Shown here piece by piece: positions 1 through 8,409 of a stretch of DNA of 64,000 bases; the first letter of the stretch is position 1; the number at the start of each line of letters is the position of its first letter. Below the pieces are notes generated by a model. That model did no database searches. It was given only the letters and a program-made list of their open reading frames with translations, and was not told the origin of the DNA. The position numbers were made by a program, and so were the translations under genes. This DNA is from Pedobacter sp. Bi126. GTDB lineage: Bacteria; Bacteroidota; Bacteroidia; Sphingobacteriales; Sphingobacteriaceae. The DNA lies in contig NZ_CAKKMS010000001.1 in the NCBI RefSeq assembly GCF_918698245.1, forward strand, positions 372,001 to 436,000. The letters are read 5' to 3'.

Positions 1-467
1 AACAACCTGCGCCATAGGGCAATCTGCCCGATGCAATTGGCTTCCCGATAACTGTTGAAACTGATCATTTCAAACAATGTGATCTCCATTCCGGGGATAC
101 TGAGTTTCTCTTCCAGTTTCTCGTCGGTAGCCTGGGATAAAGCCTCCTGTAACTTAGGAGAAATTGCTGCCCAATCTTTAATGAAATCTGCAAGTGAAGG
201 GTAAGTGGCATCATCCACAATTCCTTTGTTATCGGCAAAAAGTTCGTCGGTTATGGATGGAAGATCGATACCGAATGATTTGGCCAGAAAATAACGGCTA
301 TGCACTACACTCCCGGTAATCCAAGCAATGTGGTTTGCTTTTGTATCCAATCTTTTCTGTGCATCCTTTTGGTCTATCCCATCTAAAGCCCTTACTAAAA
401 AATCTGTTTGCATTTCGTACAGCACGATAAAGCCATACATTCTGCTACTCGTTGGGGTGGTTTTCAT
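1..467 (-). CDS. DinB-like four-helix protein (3' part missing at window edge)
   Basis: Reading from an ATG at 467 down to base 1 gives about 155 residues with no stop, so the C-terminus lies outside the window. The protein begins MKTTPTSSRMYGFIVLYEMQ and continues with a helical pattern and the stretch HIAWITGSVVHSRYFLAKSFG. An early conserved His in an 'H..W..GH/S..' context is typical of the DinB/YfiT-like fold, whose members bind a divalent metal through three His and often act as thiol-dependent transferases or remain uncharacterised. No signal peptide is visible. It is divergent from the GlxA-type regulator at 602, with 134 bp between them. The family assignment is inference from pattern; the substrate is unknown. 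Confidence 0.6.
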   Translation of the reverse strand, partial: MKTTPTSSRMYGFIVLYEMQTDFLVRALDGIDQKDAQKRLDTKANHIAWITGSVVHSRYFLAKSFGIDLPSITDELFADNKGIVDDATYPSLADFIKDWAAISPKLQEALSQATDEKLEEKLSIPGMEITLFEMISFNSYREANCIGQIALWRRL

Positions 468-601
468 ATGTTTACTGATTAGTTGATTAACTGAAATAAA
501 GTTAGTTGTTAATTTAGCCGAACACCGTTGCCGTAAAAGTCAATCTTAAGGGGCATTTCAGACAATTTTTATATATTTACGATACTTAAATTTTTAACCA
601 A

Positions 602-1561
602 ATGATACAAGTAGGTGTTTTACTGCCCCAAAATTTCAGATTATTAAGCATAGCGGCTATTTTAGATGTATTTGATACTGTTAATGGATTTTATCGGAAA
701 GATGACCTCGAAATCCCATTTAACATTAGTTTGATTACACTGGAGGATAAAAATTATAACTTTAGTGCGCATCCTTGTGTGCTCCTACAAAAAGCTGCAC
801 ATCTTGATCTTATTTTAGTGCCTTCATTTGCAACCAACGATATTAAAGACTCCATCGCAGCAAACCGAAACTATATCCCCTGGTTAAACAAACAACATGC
901 AGCAGGCGCAGAAATTGCTACTTTTTGTACTGGTGCATTTTTACTTGCAGCATCAGGACTGTTGGATGGTAAAGCAGCTACCACACACGTTGATGCTTGC
1001 TCGGCATTTTCTACGGCATTTCCCCTCGTTCATTTAAAGGCTGATAAAACCGTAACACAGGATGGAAAATTATTTACAAGTGGTGGTGCAACCTCCACTT
1101 TTCATTTATTATTGCACCTTTTACAGCTTCATTGTGGAAAAGATATGGCTGTTAAGGTGGCCAAGATTTTTGCGATCGATATGGACCGTGTAAACCAATC
1201 GTACTTTAGCACCTTCCAGCCTATCCGTCATCACAATGATGATATTGTTGCTTCTGCCCAGGAAAAAATTGAAAATAATTATCAGGACGTGGCTACCATT
1301 GAAGAGATGATTAAAGATATTCCTTCCAGTAGAAGAAATATTGTGCGTCGCTTTAAACAGGTGATCGGTATTACCCCTATCGAGTATCTTCAACAAACCC
1401 GTATCGAAGCAGCTAAAAAGTTATTAGAGCAAACTGCCCAGCAAATGACAGAGGTAATTTATAACTCTGGCTACAATGATCCAAAAGCATTTAGGAAAGT
1501 GTTCAGAAAATCAGTCGGGATGACGCCAACCCAATACCGCGATAAATTTCAAGCGAGGTAA
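602..1561 (+). CDS. GlxA-type AraC family transcriptional regulator (DJ-1/PfpI + HTH)
   Basis: A 319-residue protein. Residues 1 to about 185 form a DJ-1/PfpI amidase-like domain, including the nucleophile-elbow region TFCTGAFLLAASGLLDG with Cys109. Residues from about 215 to the end form an AraC double HTH, with SRRNIVRRFKQVIGITPIEYLQ and a second helix pair ending GMTPTQYRDKF. Members of this family are cytoplasmic regulators whose DJ-1 domain is thought to sense a small ligand. The length is normal and the ATG start follows an AT-rich leader. It is a single gene, divergent from the DinB-like gene. The regulated target is not evident from the sequence. Confidence 0.9.
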   Translation: MIQVGVLLPQNFRLLSIAAILDVFDTVNGFYRKDDLEIPFNISLITLEDKNYNFSAHPCVLLQKAAHLDLILVPSFATNDIKDSIAANRNYIPWLNKQHAAGAEIATFCTGAFLLAASGLLDGKAATTHVDACSAFSTAFPLVHLKADKTVTQDGKLFTSGGATSTFHLLLHLLQLHCGKDMAVKVAKIFAIDMDRVNQSYFSTFQPIRHHNDDIVASAQEKIENNYQDVATIEEMIKDIPSSRRNIVRRFKQVIGITPIEYLQQTRIEAAKKLLEQTAQQMTEVIYNSGYNDPKAFRKVFRKSVGMTPTQYRDKFQAR

Positions 1562-1732
1562 GCAGACAACGGCGAAAAGCGGAATAGCAGATTGACATCA
1601 GACAATAAACTAAATAAATAGTTTTCAACATTAAAATTAATTATGTTAATAATTAATATAAAATAAATGCATCACCCTATATAATTTAAGATAACTTAAC
1701 GTTATAATTACACTAACCAAATAACTATTTAT

Positions 1733-1843
1733 ATGAGCACATTCCTTTTAATCACAGCGGTATTTTATATTATTTCTTTTGGATTAATGTTGTACTGCTA
1801 TTTCTCCGCTGAGCAGATTCCCAGCGATGATGAAAAATTTTAA
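1733..1843 (+). CDS. 36-residue putative single-pass membrane protein
   Basis: A short frame with ATG at 1733 and TAA at 1841-1843. It encodes a hydrophobic stretch (FLLITAVFYIISFGLMLYCY) followed by an acidic tail ending SDDEKF. The layout of one membrane helix followed by a charged C-terminus resembles many bacterial small membrane proteins. It stands alone between the GlxA-type gene and a minus-strand small membrane protein, after an AT-rich 170-bp gap. I recognise no family. Reality is supported only by the coherent helix-plus-tail layout, so it may be spurious. Confidence 0.45.
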   Translation: MSTFLLITAVFYIISFGLMLYCYFSAEQIPSDDEKF

Positions 1844-1954
1844 TCAGTTCTTTTCCCGTCATCAAAATTAACGTCTCCCTTTAAGTCAATACATTGAACT
1901 TTCTCACAGAAAGACAATCAATGCTGTGACCAAACTGACCTCTTTAAAAACATC

Positions 1955-2167
1955 TTATTTATTAGCGATCCACTTGATTAAGTAAGGAGCGGCTCCTGTA
2001 TACCATAAAACTGCAGAGATTAAAAATATAGCGATCAATATCCATAAAATCGGCCATCCTTCAAATTTGTGTTTTGAAACAGGAGTGTAAGATTCATTAA
2101 GGTTATTATGGTCATTGTCTATCCTATCGCCATTTTTCGCCGGTTTCGGATTAGAGATATTGCTCAT
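1955..2167 (-). CDS. 70-residue single-pass membrane protein
   Basis: Encodes a polar, Asn/Asp/Lys-rich N-terminus of about 35 residues (SNISNPKPAKNGDRIDNDHN) followed by one strong membrane helix (WPILWILIAIFLISAVLWYTG) and a short positively charged tail (YLIKWIANK). The ATG is at 2167. The design suggests a small inner-membrane protein with a cytoplasmic N-terminus. Its neighbours are independently oriented regulators, so context gives no function. The family is unknown to me. Confidence 0.65.
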   Translation of the reverse strand: MSNISNPKPAKNGDRIDNDHNNLNESYTPVSKHKFEGWPILWILIAIFLISAVLWYTGAAPYLIKWIANK

Positions 2168-2387
2168 AAAATATTCAGTTAGAAATACAAACTTACGCTA
2201 TAAACCTATAAATCAAAAATTAGTTTTAACATTCTTGTATTTTAAAATCGATAAAAGATAAAAGTCGTTAAATCTTCAGCTATTCATATTTGGTTTAAAC
2301 AAAACTAAGCAGAAAAACTTGAATAAAACGGCAAATATTGTAGAATTAGGAAGTCATATTTAAAAAAACAGACTTCATTAGCTATAA

Positions 2388-3257
2388 CTACTGTTTAGAA
2401 AAGGCTTGTTGATATTTTAACGGGGTTTTACCTGTTATTTCCCTAAAATATTTGTGGAAACTGGTAAAATTATAAAAACCGCAGTCGTAGCAGATTTCTT
2501 TAACGGTTAAATCATTTTCAATCAATAGTTTACAAGCCTGTCCTACCCTAATTTCGTTCAGAAACTGTGTATAGGTTTTCCTGCTTTTAGTTTTAAAGAA
2601 TTTACAGAAAGAATTGGGGCTGATTTTAGCTACCGCAGCAATTTCCTTTAGTTCTATTTTATTTTTGTAATTGCTGATGGTATAGTTATAAATAGATTGA
2701 ATTCTATCTTTTTCATTCTCCAAAAAATTTGGCTTAAAGCCTAGCGAAACCAAAATGTTTTTCTCTTCGCAATTGGCTATTTCAGTTAATACTTCCAGTA
2801 TTTTTATAATCCGCATGGTGCCTGTTGCCTCAATAATCTGTGGCATTAAACAAGCTATTTTCTCTTTTGAGATGCCTTGCAGCTGAATTCCCTGCCGCGA
2901 TTGCAGCAACACTTTTTTCATCTCCTGGTTTTCGGGAAGATCGAGAAAATCCTTGCCTAAAAAATCTTCCTTAAAATGGATCGCATAAACTTCAACTGTT
3001 TCTCCACCCAATTCATCAAAAAACTCGGGGTCAAAGCGCCAATAGTGTGGCAAATTGCTTCCGAGTAAAACTACATCGCCATCCTTAAAATTTTTAATGC
3101 TATCGCCAATAAATTGCGTTCCTCTGCCCTTTTTTACGTAGATTAATTCTAATGCAGAGTGGTAATGCCAACGATTGTTTATATCGGGCATAATGTCTCT
3201 CCGAGCGCTAAAAGAATCTACCGAATTAGTAGATACATTAAGTAAATGCGGTTTCAT
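2388..3257 (-). CDS. AraC family regulator with N-terminal cupin domain, divergent from fucP
   Basis: A 289-residue protein. Residues 15-110 form a cupin-like sensor, including WHYHSALELIYVKKGRGTQFIG and DGDVVLLGSNLPHYWRF. The last 100 residues are an AraC-type double HTH (LKEIAAVAKISPNSFCKFFK and VKEICYDCGFYNFTSFHKYF). It is transcribed divergently from the fucP-dehydratase-SDR genes, the usual position for a regulator of an adjacent sugar operon. A 23-bp perfect palindrome overlaps its likely promoter at 3280-3302, suggesting autoregulation. The ligand (perhaps L-fucose or a catabolite) is inference. Confidence 0.88.
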   Translation of the reverse strand: MKPHLLNVSTNSVDSFSARRDIMPDINNRWHYHSALELIYVKKGRGTQFIGDSIKNFKDGDVVLLGSNLPHYWRFDPEFFDELGGETVEVYAIHFKEDFLGKDFLDLPENQEMKKVLLQSRQGIQLQGISKEKIACLMPQIIEATGTMRIIKILEVLTEIANCEEKNILVSLGFKPNFLENEKDRIQSIYNYTISNYKNKIELKEIAAVAKISPNSFCKFFKTKSRKTYTQFLNEIRVGQACKLLIENDLTVKEICYDCGFYNFTSFHKYFREITGKTPLKYQQAFSKQ

Positions 3258-3279
3258 AAAATCTTAAAAAATCAATCTA

Positions 3280-3302
3280 ATATGCAAAATTATTTTGCAT
3301 AT
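3280..3302. promoter_or_regulatory. 23-bp perfect palindrome over the AraC-gene promoter
   Basis: Two perfect 11-bp arms (ATATGCAAAAT and its complement) flank one central base. On the minus strand the palindrome contains TAATTTTG at 3292-3285, an exact match to the Bacteroidota -7 consensus TAnnTTTG, about 28 bp before the regulator's ATG. A palindrome that covers a -7 element is what an autoregulatory operator looks like. Binding by the adjacent AraC protein is inference. Confidence 0.6.
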
Positions 3303-3433
3303 CAGAAAATTGAGACAATATCATTTAATAATTAGATCATAAAGTTAAATTTTTATTAATGCTTAAGGGTTTAATTTGTAATACAACAACTAACCAAAAA
3401 GAACCTGCTTAAACCATTATAACCAAACAAAAC

Positions 3434-4744
3434 ATGAGCCACACTTCATCATCGAACTTTCAGGTATCCGATACACCAAAAAATGGTAAGGGATATTTAT
3501 TTCCATTAATTTTGGTCACCAGCCTATTTTTCTTCTGGGGTTTTGTCCATAATCTCGATCCTATATTAATTCCGCATTTACGCAAAGCTTTTCAACTAAA
3601 TGTTTTCGAATCTACCCTGGTCGATTCTTCGGTTTTTATCGCTTATTTTTTATTGGCACTACCTGCAGGCTACATTATGCGCAAGTATGGCTATAAAAGC
3701 GGTATCATATTGGGCCTCGTTTTATTCGCCATCGGCTGTTTATTATTTATACCCGCAGCCAATACCGCACAATATATATTTTTCTTAGGTGCACTTTTTA
3801 TTATCTCCTGTGGTTTAACTTTTTTAGAAACAGCTGCAAATCCTTATGTTACCGTGCTAGGACCGCCAGAAACCGCTACACAGCGTTTAAATTTCTCTCA
3901 GTCTTTTAATGGTTTAGCTGCATTTTTAGCGCCGTTACTTGGCGGTAAATTTATTTTTACCGAAGTAAAATATACTGATGCCCAATTGGCGAAAATGTTG
4001 CCTTTAGAAAAACAGGCTTACATGCTTGAAGAGGCGTCGACGGTAAAAGCACCTTATTTAATTTTAGGGATTCTGATTATTGTAGTCGCTATTCTATTTA
4101 TTTTCACCAAACTACCTGATATTAAGGAAGAAGAAAATGCCAAAGAAAAAAGCAGTTTTGGGCATGTGTTGAGTCATAGCCATTTGCGCTGGGCAATTAT
4201 CGGGCAGTTTTTTTATGTTGGTGCACAGGTTTGCGTATTGAGTTTATTTATCAGTTTCATCACTTCATCAGCAGGGATAGGTCAGGATGAAGCTAAATGG
4301 TATCAAGCTGCTGCAGGAATTGCTTTTTTGTCGGGTAGATTTGCAGGAACCTTTTTTATGAGATATGTTGCACCACATAAATTATTAATGCTTTACGCCT
4401 TAATTAGTGCTGTACTTACCCTTGTATCTATTTTTGCAAGCGGCATGATTACTGTTTATGCTTTAATCGGTGTCTCTTTCTTTATGTCGATCATGTTCCC
4501 AACCATATTCTCATTGGGCATAGCAGGTTTGGGTAAAGATACAAAACTGGGCTCATCGTTAATTGTGATGTCTATTGTTGGTGGTGCCTTTTTACCGCCA
4601 ATATTAGGTTTGATTTCAGATGCTACGCACAATATACAATATGGGTATTTGGTACCATTTATATGCTTTTTAGTGGTTTTCTACTTCGGATGGAAAGGAT
4701 GGAAACCCAATCACATTGAAAAAGAAATTAGTTTAGAAGTATAA
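3434..4744 (+). CDS. fucP: FucP-like sugar:H+ symporter (MFS)
   Basis: A 436-residue polytopic membrane protein with about 12 predicted helices. The first helix carries SLFFFWGFVHNLDPILIPHL, close to the conserved FFLWGFAHNLNDILIP region of L-fucose/H+ symporters, and GRFAGTFFMRY marks the second half. The FHS subfamily of MFS imports L-fucose, glucose, galactose or related sugars across the inner membrane by proton symport. It is first in a plus-strand group with a UxaA-family dehydratase 8 bp downstream and an SDR further on, which favours a deoxy-sugar or sugar-acid substrate. Fucose specificity is inferred from the family and neighbours, not shown. Confidence 0.82.
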   Translation: MSHTSSSNFQVSDTPKNGKGYLFPLILVTSLFFFWGFVHNLDPILIPHLRKAFQLNVFESTLVDSSVFIAYFLLALPAGYIMRKYGYKSGIILGLVLFAIGCLLFIPAANTAQYIFFLGALFIISCGLTFLETAANPYVTVLGPPETATQRLNFSQSFNGLAAFLAPLLGGKFIFTEVKYTDAQLAKMLPLEKQAYMLEEASTVKAPYLILGILIIVVAILFIFTKLPDIKEEENAKEKSSFGHVLSHSHLRWAIIGQFFYVGAQVCVLSLFISFITSSAGIGQDEAKWYQAAAGIAFLSGRFAGTFFMRYVAPHKLLMLYALISAVLTLVSIFASGMITVYALIGVSFFMSIMFPTIFSLGIAGLGKDTKLGSSLIVMSIVGGAFLPPILGLISDATHNIQYGYLVPFICFLVVFYFGWKGWKPNHIEKEISLEV

Positions 4745-4752
4745 AATTGACA

Positions 4753-6390
4753 ATGAAAAATTTAGTCATCAAGATTAACAATGCTGATAATGTTTTGGTT
4801 GCGTTACAAGATTTACCTAAGGATACCAAAATAGTGCATGAAGGGGATACCTACGTTACTGTTGATGAAATTCCTGCCAAGCATAAATTTTTTATGCAGG
4901 ATATGAAAGCAGGCGATGAGGTAATGATGTACGGCGTTTTGGTTGGAAAGGTGCAGTTTGATGTAAAGGCCGGTATGCGGATGAATGTAGAGAACACCAA
5001 ACATGCTGCAGAGCCATTTGCTTATCGCAATGTTAATTACAAATGGGAAGCGCCCGATGTAAGTAAATATGTCAACCGCAGTTTTAATGGTTATCACCGT
5101 AAAAACGGCGCAGTGGGCACCGCAAACTATTGGTTGTTTATCCCGACTGTATTTTGCGAGAACAGAAATCTGGATATTATTAAAGAATCGCTTTATAGTG
5201 AGCTGGGTTATGCGGTGGATGATAAATATAAATCCTACACCCACAAACTGGTTCAGGCCTTCGAAAAGGGAGAGGACATTAATCACATTAGTTTTGAACC
5301 TAAAGTAGATAAAGCCAGCCGCACTTTTAAAAATGTAGATGGTATTAAATTCCTCACACATAATGGAGGTTGTGGCGGAACACGTCAGGATTCGGATACT
5401 TTAAGCAAATTATTGGCGGCTTATGCCCATCACCCCAATGTGGCCGGTATAACTGTTTTAAGTTTGGGTTGCCAGCATTTGCAGGTAGAAGATTTTAAAC
5501 GCGACCTGTTTGCACTTGATCCTGATTTTGACAAACCACTTTTAATTTTCGAGCAGCAAAAAGCACAAAGCGAAGAGCAATTGATCCAAAATTCAATCCG
5601 CAGTACTTTTGAAGGATTGATGTTCATTAATAAACAAGAACGCGCAGCAGCCCCGCTAAGCAAAATGTGTGTGGGTGTAAAATGTGGTGGTAGCGATGGT
5701 TTTAGCGGCATCTCAGCTAATCCGGCTGTTGGTTATTGTGCAGATTTATTGGTGGCCTTAGGCGCCAAGGTTTTATTGGCCGAGTTCCCCGAACTTTGCG
5801 GCGTAGAACAGGAAATGATCGACAGATCTGTTGATCGACCTACTGCCGAAAAATTTATCCGCCTAATGACTGAATATGATGATCTGGCGCATAAAGTTGG
5901 CTCTGGCTTTTACATGAATCCTTCTCCAGGCAATATTAAAGACGGTTTAATTACCGATGCGATTAAGTCGGCAGGTGCTGCACGTAAAGCCGGCTCCTCT
6001 CCTGTTGTAGATGTTTTAGATTATACCGAACCAGCTACTAAACCCGGCTTAAGCTTGGTATGTACCCCTGGGAATGATGTAGAAGCAACCACAGGTAAAG
6101 CTGCTGCAGGAGCAACCTTAATTCTGTTTACAACCGGTTTAGGTACGCCAACAGGAAATCCGGTTTGCCCCACCATTAAAGTGGCTACCAACTCGATCCT
6201 GGCGAAACGCATGAGTGATATTATCGATATCGATACAGGAGCAGTGATTAATGGCGAAAAAACCATTAACGAAATGGGCGAAGATATATTAGAATACTGT
6301 ATTAAAGTAGCCAGCGGCGAAGAAATCCCTAAAGCTGTACAGCTTAATCAGGATGATTTTATCCCCTGGAAAAGAGGTGTAAGCCTTTAA
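4753..6390 (+). CDS. UxaA-family altronate/sugar-acid dehydratase
   Basis: A 545-residue cytosolic enzyme of the galactarate dehydratase/altronate hydrolase family. An N-terminal SAF-like domain (about residues 1-90) precedes the catalytic part, which contains FLTHNGGCGGTRQDSDTLS, VKCGGSDGFSGISANPAVG and GAGATLILFTTGLGTPTGNP-type glycine-rich motifs. The family dehydrates sugar acids to 2-keto-3-deoxy acids and needs iron. I chose ATG 4753 rather than the TTG at 4747, because the TTG lies only two bases past the fucP stop and the ATG fits family N-termini. Next to fucP and an SDR, its substrate may be L-fuconate rather than altronate, which is inference. Confidence 0.85.
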   Translation: MKNLVIKINNADNVLVALQDLPKDTKIVHEGDTYVTVDEIPAKHKFFMQDMKAGDEVMMYGVLVGKVQFDVKAGMRMNVENTKHAAEPFAYRNVNYKWEAPDVSKYVNRSFNGYHRKNGAVGTANYWLFIPTVFCENRNLDIIKESLYSELGYAVDDKYKSYTHKLVQAFEKGEDINHISFEPKVDKASRTFKNVDGIKFLTHNGGCGGTRQDSDTLSKLLAAYAHHPNVAGITVLSLGCQHLQVEDFKRDLFALDPDFDKPLLIFEQQKAQSEEQLIQNSIRSTFEGLMFINKQERAAAPLSKMCVGVKCGGSDGFSGISANPAVGYCADLLVALGAKVLLAEFPELCGVEQEMIDRSVDRPTAEKFIRLMTEYDDLAHKVGSGFYMNPSPGNIKDGLITDAIKSAGAARKAGSSPVVDVLDYTEPATKPGLSLVCTPGNDVEATTGKAAAGATLILFTTGLGTPTGNPVCPTIKVATNSILAKRMSDIIDIDTGAVINGEKTINEMGEDILEYCIKVASGEEIPKAVQLNQDDFIPWKRGVSL

Positions 6391-6405
6391 CCCATGGAAG
6401 ATGGA

Positions 6406-6542
6406 TAATCGATCCGTCATTTCGACTGAAGCGCAGTCCCGATTTTCGGGAGAGAAATCTATATAAGCAAGGCTAAAGAACCCTCTGCGTTCTCTGTGAA
6501 AACGCTGCGTCCTCTGTGGTAAAAAAACAAAAATACAACCAA
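6406..6542. repeat. Interspersed-type intergenic repeats between dehydratase and SDR genes
   Basis: The 154-bp gap holds two motifs of a kind common between Bacteroidota genes. The first is GTCATTTCGACTGAAGCGCAG followed by a CCCGATTTTCGGG hairpin and GAGAAATCT (about 6417-6459). The second is two near-tandem units built on CTGCGT(T/C)CTCTGTG (about 6484-6520). They have no coding potential. They separate the SDR from its partners by more than the usual operon spacing, so the SDR may be read through or have its own promoter. The multi-copy status elsewhere in the genome is inferred from general familiarity. Confidence 0.5.
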
Positions 6543-6544
6543 AT

Positions 6545-7327
6545 ATGAATTTAAATTTAGACGGCAAAATAATCCTGGTAAGTGGTGGTGCCAAAGGCAT
6601 CGGCGCGGCAATTGTTAAAGCATTGGCCATTGAAAAGGCTTTTCCGATTATTATTGGCCGTAACGAAGATGATAACCTGAAAATGCTTCAGGAAATAAAA
6701 GATTTAGGCTTAAAAGCAGATTATTTTACTGCAGAACTCACCGCACCCGAAAGCTGTAAAACCATTGTTGATGCGATATTGGCAAAATATGGCAGAATAG
6801 ACGGCCTAGTGAACAATGCGGGTGTTAACGATGGTGTTGGTCTCGAAAATGGCACTTATGAAGGTTTTATGGAATCGCTGCATAAAAACGTGGTGCATTA
6901 TTACCTTTTGGCCAAACATGCCCTACCAGCACTTAAACAGAGCAAGGGATCTATATTAAATATCGGTAGCAAAACTGCAGAAACCGGACAAGGTGGAACA
7001 TCTGGTTATGCCGCATCTAACGGTGCCAGAAATGCCTTAACACGAGAGTGGGCAGTAGAATTATTGCCTTTCAGCATCCGTGTTAATGCGATTATTGTTG
7101 CCGAAGCCTGGACGCCCTTATACGAGAAATGGATCAACACTTTTGAAGACCGTGACGAAAAATTGAAGAACATTACTGATAAAATCCCTTTCGAAAACAG
7201 AATGACCAGCGTGGATGAGATTGCCAGCATGGCGGTATTCTTATTATCAGATAAATCGAGTCATACTACAGGCCAACTGATCCATGTGGATGGTGGTTAT
7301 GTACACTTGGATAGGGCTTTGTTGTAA
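6545..7327 (+). CDS. SDR oxidoreductase of the fucose-type locus (atypical YxxxN)
   Basis: A 260-residue Rossmann-fold short-chain dehydrogenase. The cofactor motif is SGGAKGIGAAI (residues 14-24) and the NNAG motif is at about 90. The active-site segment reads SGYAASNGARNALTREWAVEL, so the usual YxxxK is YxxxN; codon AAC is unambiguous in the DNA. The remainder (IRVNAIIVAEAWTPLYEKW) matches a subfamily I associate with Bacteroidota fucose/rhamnose loci, suggesting L-fucose dehydrogenase or a keto-deoxy acid dehydrogenase. Substrate assignment is inference from the fucP and dehydratase neighbours. The lost Lys should change catalysis or be replaced by another group. Confidence 0.8.
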   Translation: MNLNLDGKIILVSGGAKGIGAAIVKALAIEKAFPIIIGRNEDDNLKMLQEIKDLGLKADYFTAELTAPESCKTIVDAILAKYGRIDGLVNNAGVNDGVGLENGTYEGFMESLHKNVVHYYLLAKHALPALKQSKGSILNIGSKTAETGQGGTSGYAASNGARNALTREWAVELLPFSIRVNAIIVAEAWTPLYEKWINTFEDRDEKLKNITDKIPFENRMTSVDEIASMAVFLLSDKSSHTTGQLIHVDGGYVHLDRALL

Positions 7328-7400
7328 CCAAAGGGACTTTGTTATGCTGCACTGAAAAATCTGTTTCAATCAATTGTCATTATATTGTATTTCTCGTTTT

Positions 7401-7430
7401 AGCTACAAAAGTACCCGATTAGGCTACAAA
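7401..7430 (+). promoter_or_regulatory. Direct repeat CTACAAA spaced 21 bp, upstream of SDR gene
   Basis: TTTTAGCTACAAAAG and TTAGGCTACAAATA give two CTACAAA boxes starting at 7403 and 7424, exactly 21 bp (two helical turns) apart. They lie 50-80 bp upstream of the SDR start at 7483. Direct half-sites in this phase are typical of AraC-family activators. The AraC gene immediately downstream of the SDR (8410) is the natural candidate. The repeat is seen; the binding is inferred. Confidence 0.4.
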
Positions 7431-7482
7431 TAACACGCAGACCTTGCCCACATTTGATCCATCATTTATTTAAATAAAAATT

Positions 7483-8343
7483 ATGGGACATCAACAAGAA
7501 AATCAAGGTACAAATACCCCAATAACCAATAAGGTTTGGTTTATTACAGGCGCATCGCGTGGATTTGGGCGTGTGTGGGCAACTGCTGCCCTGGAACGTG
7601 GCGATAAGGTGGCTGCAACAGCACGGACGCTCTCCAGTATTGCCGACCTTCAGGAAAAATACAAAGAAAATGTATTGACACTGGAACTGGATGTGACCAA
7701 TTATGAGCAGGTAGAAAAAACCGTTCAACAGGCCTACAAGCATTTTGGAAGATTGGATATTGTATTAAATAATGCTGGTTATTCGCTTGTTGGCACTATT
7801 GAAGAAGCCACCATTGATCAGGTTAAGGCCATGTACGATACCAACCTTTTTGGAGCGGTGGCTGTTATAAAAGCCGCCCTGCCTATATTGCGCAAACAAA
7901 ATTACGGACATATTTTAGGTACTTCGAGCAACCTTGGTCATGTTGTTTTACCCGTTATCGGTTATTATAGTTCATCTAAATGGGCATTTGAGGCCATCCA
8001 CGAAAGCCTGGCAGCAGAGGTAAAATCTTTTGGGATTAAAGTAACCATTATCGAACCCGGTGCCTATGCCACTGAATTTGGAAGTCAGGCTTCTCTAAAG
8101 TTCGCTGATGGTATGGAGGTATACACCGACTTTAAAGCTCAGTTTTTTGAAGGTTTACAGCGTATGGAAAGAGGTAATCCGGAGGCTACACCAGATGCGA
8201 TTTTTAAAATTGTTGATACTGAAAACCCACCTTTACGTTTCTTTCTCGGCAGCCATAACTTGCCTTGGGTACGTACCGCTTATGCAGAACGGATGGCCAC
8301 TTGGGAAGAATGGGAACCAATATCAAACGCTGCACAAGGATAA
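7483..8343 (+). CDS. Short-chain dehydrogenase (SDR), 286 aa
   Basis: A classical SDR with cofactor motif TGASRGFGRVWATAALERG, then NNAGY at about 98, catalytic Ser in LGTSSNLGHV and YYSSSKWAF (YxxxK intact). The sequence GDKVAATARTLSSIADL after the first strand suggests NADP(H) use. A long C-terminal tail (ENPPLRFFLGSHNLPWVRTAYAERM) is common in this subgroup, often annotated only as SDR family NAD(P)-dependent oxidoreductase. It is followed 66 bp later by an AraC gene and carries AraC-like half-sites upstream, so the pair probably forms a regulator/target unit. The substrate is unknown. Confidence 0.85.
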   Translation: MGHQQENQGTNTPITNKVWFITGASRGFGRVWATAALERGDKVAATARTLSSIADLQEKYKENVLTLELDVTNYEQVEKTVQQAYKHFGRLDIVLNNAGYSLVGTIEEATIDQVKAMYDTNLFGAVAVIKAALPILRKQNYGHILGTSSNLGHVVLPVIGYYSSSKWAFEAIHESLAAEVKSFGIKVTIIEPGAYATEFGSQASLKFADGMEVYTDFKAQFFEGLQRMERGNPEATPDAIFKIVDTENPPLRFFLGSHNLPWVRTAYAERMATWEEWEPISNAAQG

Positions 8344-8363
8344 TTAAATAGAAAAACTTATCT

Positions 8364-8397
8364 ATAACCGATAAACAAGGCTTATCGGTTATATTTG
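8364..8397. promoter_or_regulatory. 11-bp inverted repeat overlapping the -7 element of the AraC gene
   Basis: Perfect arms ATAACCGATAA (8364-8374) and TTATCGGTTAT (8382-8392) flank a 7-base spacer. The right arm overlaps TATATTTG at 8390-8397, an exact TAnnTTTG -7 box for the downstream AraC gene (ATG 8410). It could be an operator or a weak hairpin terminator of the SDR, but no T-tract follows. The predicted transcript leader would be under 10 nt. Confidence 0.5.
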
Positions 8398-8409
8398 TAT
8401 CATATCAAT

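Noticed and set aside
4813..5361. Antisense 182-residue open frame inside the dehydratase gene
   Set aside because: It lies wholly opposite a well-supported gene and shows no protein-like pattern.
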